Shown piece after piece: positions 61,852-64,000 of a stretch of 64,000 nt of DNA. This DNA is from Rhynchopus euleeides. Lineage: Eukaryota; Euglenozoa; Diplonemea; Diplonemida; Diplonemidae. Position numbers and translations under genes: made by a program. The DNA lies in assembly GCA_963210315.1 (NCBI GenBank), contig OY723318.1, positions 186,001-250,000 of the forward strand, in the 5' to 3' direction. A model generated the notes under the pieces. The model had not been told where the DNA came from. It did no database searches and was given only the letters and a program-made list of their open reading frames with translations. The stretch's first letter is position 1. The number at the start of each line of letters is the position of its first letter.

Positions 61852-63825
61852 GAATAGGTCTGTAACAGGCCGAATTGGTCCGAATTGGTAGCGAATAGGT
61901 CCGAATAGGTCTGGGACATGCCGAATTGGTCCGAATTGGTAGCGAATAGGCCCGAATAGGTCTGTAACAGGCCGAATTGGTCCGAATTGGTAGCGAATAG
62001 GTCCGAATACGTCTGTGACATGCCGAATTGGTCCGAATTGGTAGTGAATAGGTCCGAATAGGTCTGTAACAGGCCGAATTGGTCCGAATTGGTAGCGAAT
62101 AGGTCCGAATAGGTCTGTGACATGCCGAATTGGTCCGAATTGGTAGCGAATAGGTCCGAATAGGTCTGGGACACGCCGAATTGGTCCGAATTGGTAGTGA
62201 ATAGGTCCGAATAGGTCTGTAACAGGCCGAATTGGTCCGAATTGGTAGCGAATAGGTCCGAATAGGTCTGGGACATGCCGAATTGGTCCGAATTGGTAGC
62301 GAATAGGCCCGAATAGGTCTGTAACAGGCCGAATTGGTCCGAATTGGTAGCGAATAGGTCCGAATACGTCTGTGACATGCCGAATTGGTCCGAATTGGTA
62401 GTGAATAGGTCCGAATAGGTCTGTAACAGGCCGAATTGGTCCGAATTGGTAGCGAATAGGTCCGAATAGGTCTGTGACATGCCGAATTGGTCCGAATTGG
62501 TAGTGAATAGGTCCGAATAGGTCTGGGACACGCCGAATTGGTCCGAATTGGTAGTGAATAGGTCCGAATAGGTCTGTAACAGGCCGAATTGGTCCGAATT
62601 GGTAGCGAATAGGTCCGAATAGGTCTGTGACATGCCGAATTGGTCCGAATTGGTAGTGAATAGGTCCGAATAGGTCTGGGACACGCCGAATTGGTCCGAA
62701 TTGGTAGTGAATAGGTCCGAATAGGTCTGTAACAGGCCGAATTGGTCCGAATTGGTAGCGAATAGGTCCGAATAGGTCTGTGACATGCCGAATTGGTCCG
62801 AATTGGTAGTGAATAGGTCCGAATAGGTCTGTAACAGGCCGAATTGGTCCGAATTGGTAGCGAATAGGTCCGAATAGGTCTGGGACATGCCGAATTGGTC
62901 CGAATTGGTAGTGAATGGGTCCGAATAGGTCTGGAACAGGCCGAATTGGTCCGAATTGGTAGTGAATAGGTCCGAATAGGTCTGTGACATGCCGAATTGG
63001 TCCGAATTGGTGGCGAATAGGTCCGAATAGGTCTGCAACATGCCGAATTGGTCCGAATTGGTAGCGAATAGGTCCGAATAGGTCTGGAACATGCCGAATT
63101 GGTCCGAATTGGTGGCGAATAGGTCCGAATAGGTCTGCAACATGCCGAATTGGTCCGAATTGGTAGCGAATAGGTCCGAATAGGTCTGTAACATGCCGAA
63201 TTGGTCCGAATTGGTAGTGAATAGGTCCGAATAGGTCTGGAACAGGCCGAATTGGTCCGAATTGGTAGTGAATGGGGGTCTTCGCTACGGGGTGATCGTC
63301 AGTGCATTTTGGTGCATTTCCTGTTGAATTGGCTGAAAACTGACGAAGTTTGTCGAAGTTTGTCGACCAGCAAAGACCCCCAATAGGTCCGAATAGGTCT
63401 GTAACATGCCGAATTGGTCCGAATTGGTAGCGAATAGGTCCGAATAGGTCTGGAACATGCCGAATTGGTCCGAATTGGTAGTGAATAGGTCCGAATAGGT
63501 CTGGAACAGGCCGAATTGGTCCGAATTGGTAGTGAATAGGTCCGAATAGGTCTGGAACAGGCCGAATTGGTCCGAATTGGTAGTGAATAGGTCCGAATAG
63601 GTCTGGAACAGGCCGAATTGGTCCGAATTGGTAGCGAATAGGTCCGAATAGGTCTGGAACAGGCCGAATTGGTCCGAATTGGTGGCGAATAGGTCCGAAT
63701 AGGTCTGGAACAGGCCGAATTGGTCCGAATTGGTGGCGAATAGGTCCGAATAGGTCTGGAACAGGCCGAATTGGTCCGAATTGGTGGTGAATAGGTCCGA
63801 ATAGGGCTGTAGAATAGGCTGATCG
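61852..63825 (+). repeat. 51-bp minisatellite of GAATTGGTCC / GAATAGGTCC words
   Basis: Each unit has two GAATTGGTNN 10-mers, two GAATAGGTCY 10-mers and an 11-base spacer (TGTAACAGGCC, TGTGACATGCC, TGGGACACGCC and variants). There are about 36 units, starting exactly at the right terminus of transposon copy 2 and interrupted by a MITE at 63274. The minus strand is open over long stretches only because of unit composition. Confidence 0.96.
63274..63381. mobile_element. 108-bp MITE, ends GGGGGTCTTCGCT, TSD AAT
   Basis: The ends GGGGGTCTTCGCT and AGCAAAGACCCCC are flanked by AAT (63271-63273 and 63382-63384) inside the minisatellite. It is homologous over its whole length to the inverted 15024 copy. 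Confidence 0.92.
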
Positions 63826-64000
63826 GTGACGATCGGTTACATGCCAAGGCTGATCGGGTTACAATCGGTTACATGCAAAGCCCAAAGTTAGAGGGCGGAC
63901 CGTCAGGCTGGGGTCGATGCAAAAAAAATTCTATTGTCCTCAGAAGGGCCACTAGACCCCAAAATCGGTCCCATATGGGTCCTGGGGGGGTCTGAGACCC
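63826..64000. repeat. relics related to the TIR transposon left region
   Basis: 63826-63885 contains ATCGGTTACATGC words, the complement of the 31-bp array unit, in diverged form. 63895-63990 (GGCGGACCGTC, AAAAAAAATTCTATTGTCC, AAATCGGTCCCATATGGGTC) resembles the first 150 bp inside the left terminus of the big transposon. Probably a diverged relative cut by the window edge. Confidence 0.5.

Noticed and set aside
61821..63847. Minus-strand 457- and 182-codon frames over the right-hand minisatellite
   Set aside because: The 51-bp unit has no stop in that frame, so openness is automatic. No unique flanking coding sequence.

Overview
The window is repeat-rich eukaryotic DNA. Nearly all of it is mobile elements and tandem arrays, and I recognise no single-copy host gene, tRNA or rRNA. 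A GT-AG intron with no reading-frame break, hAT-type transposases, non-LTR retrotransposons, a tyrosine-recombinase retroelement and captured-gene fragments indicate a eukaryote. GC-rich coding sequence and this mix of elements suggest a protist or alga, but the species cannot be told from the sequence.

Layout. 1-7615 is a 420-bp satellite in about 18 head-to-tail copies that look identical. 7616-8878 is dispersed repeat. 8879-12221 is a 5'-truncated non-LTR retrotransposon (LINE) whose remaining frame carries a restriction-like endonuclease, an OTU cysteine protease and a zinc finger; a shorter copy is at 16769-18400. 13865-16768 and 20672-25820 form an inverted pair: the right arm is a long hAT-type element with its transposase gene and the left arm is an internally deleted derivative peppered with MITEs. 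25824-28194 is a CACTA-like element (ends CACGG) holding an interrupted unknown gene and a possible histone H2B-like frame. 28559-38235 is a 9.7-kb TIR transposon with 15-bp ends and a 7-bp target duplication. It encodes one two-exon protein of 1,891 aa with a hAT-like transposase core, a possible Josephin-like domain and a C-terminal OTU protease. 38243-41250 is repeats plus a LINE relic. 41253-45557 is a tyrosine-recombinase retrotransposon (gag-like, recombinase, truncated RT, zinc-finger ORF).

46639-61851 is a second, nearly identical copy of the big TIR transposon, split by a nested 5.5-kb element (55887-61343) that has related ends, an exact 8-bp target duplication and an internal 51-bp minisatellite. 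61852-63825 is another 51-bp minisatellite and the right edge holds relics of related transposon ends.

The most unusual points are the large transposase-protease gene; the big tandem arrays carried inside transposons; 7-bp (not 8-bp) target duplications shared by three families with hAT-like termini; C-runs just after the stop codons of five unrelated elements; and a histone-like frame inside a CACTA-like element.
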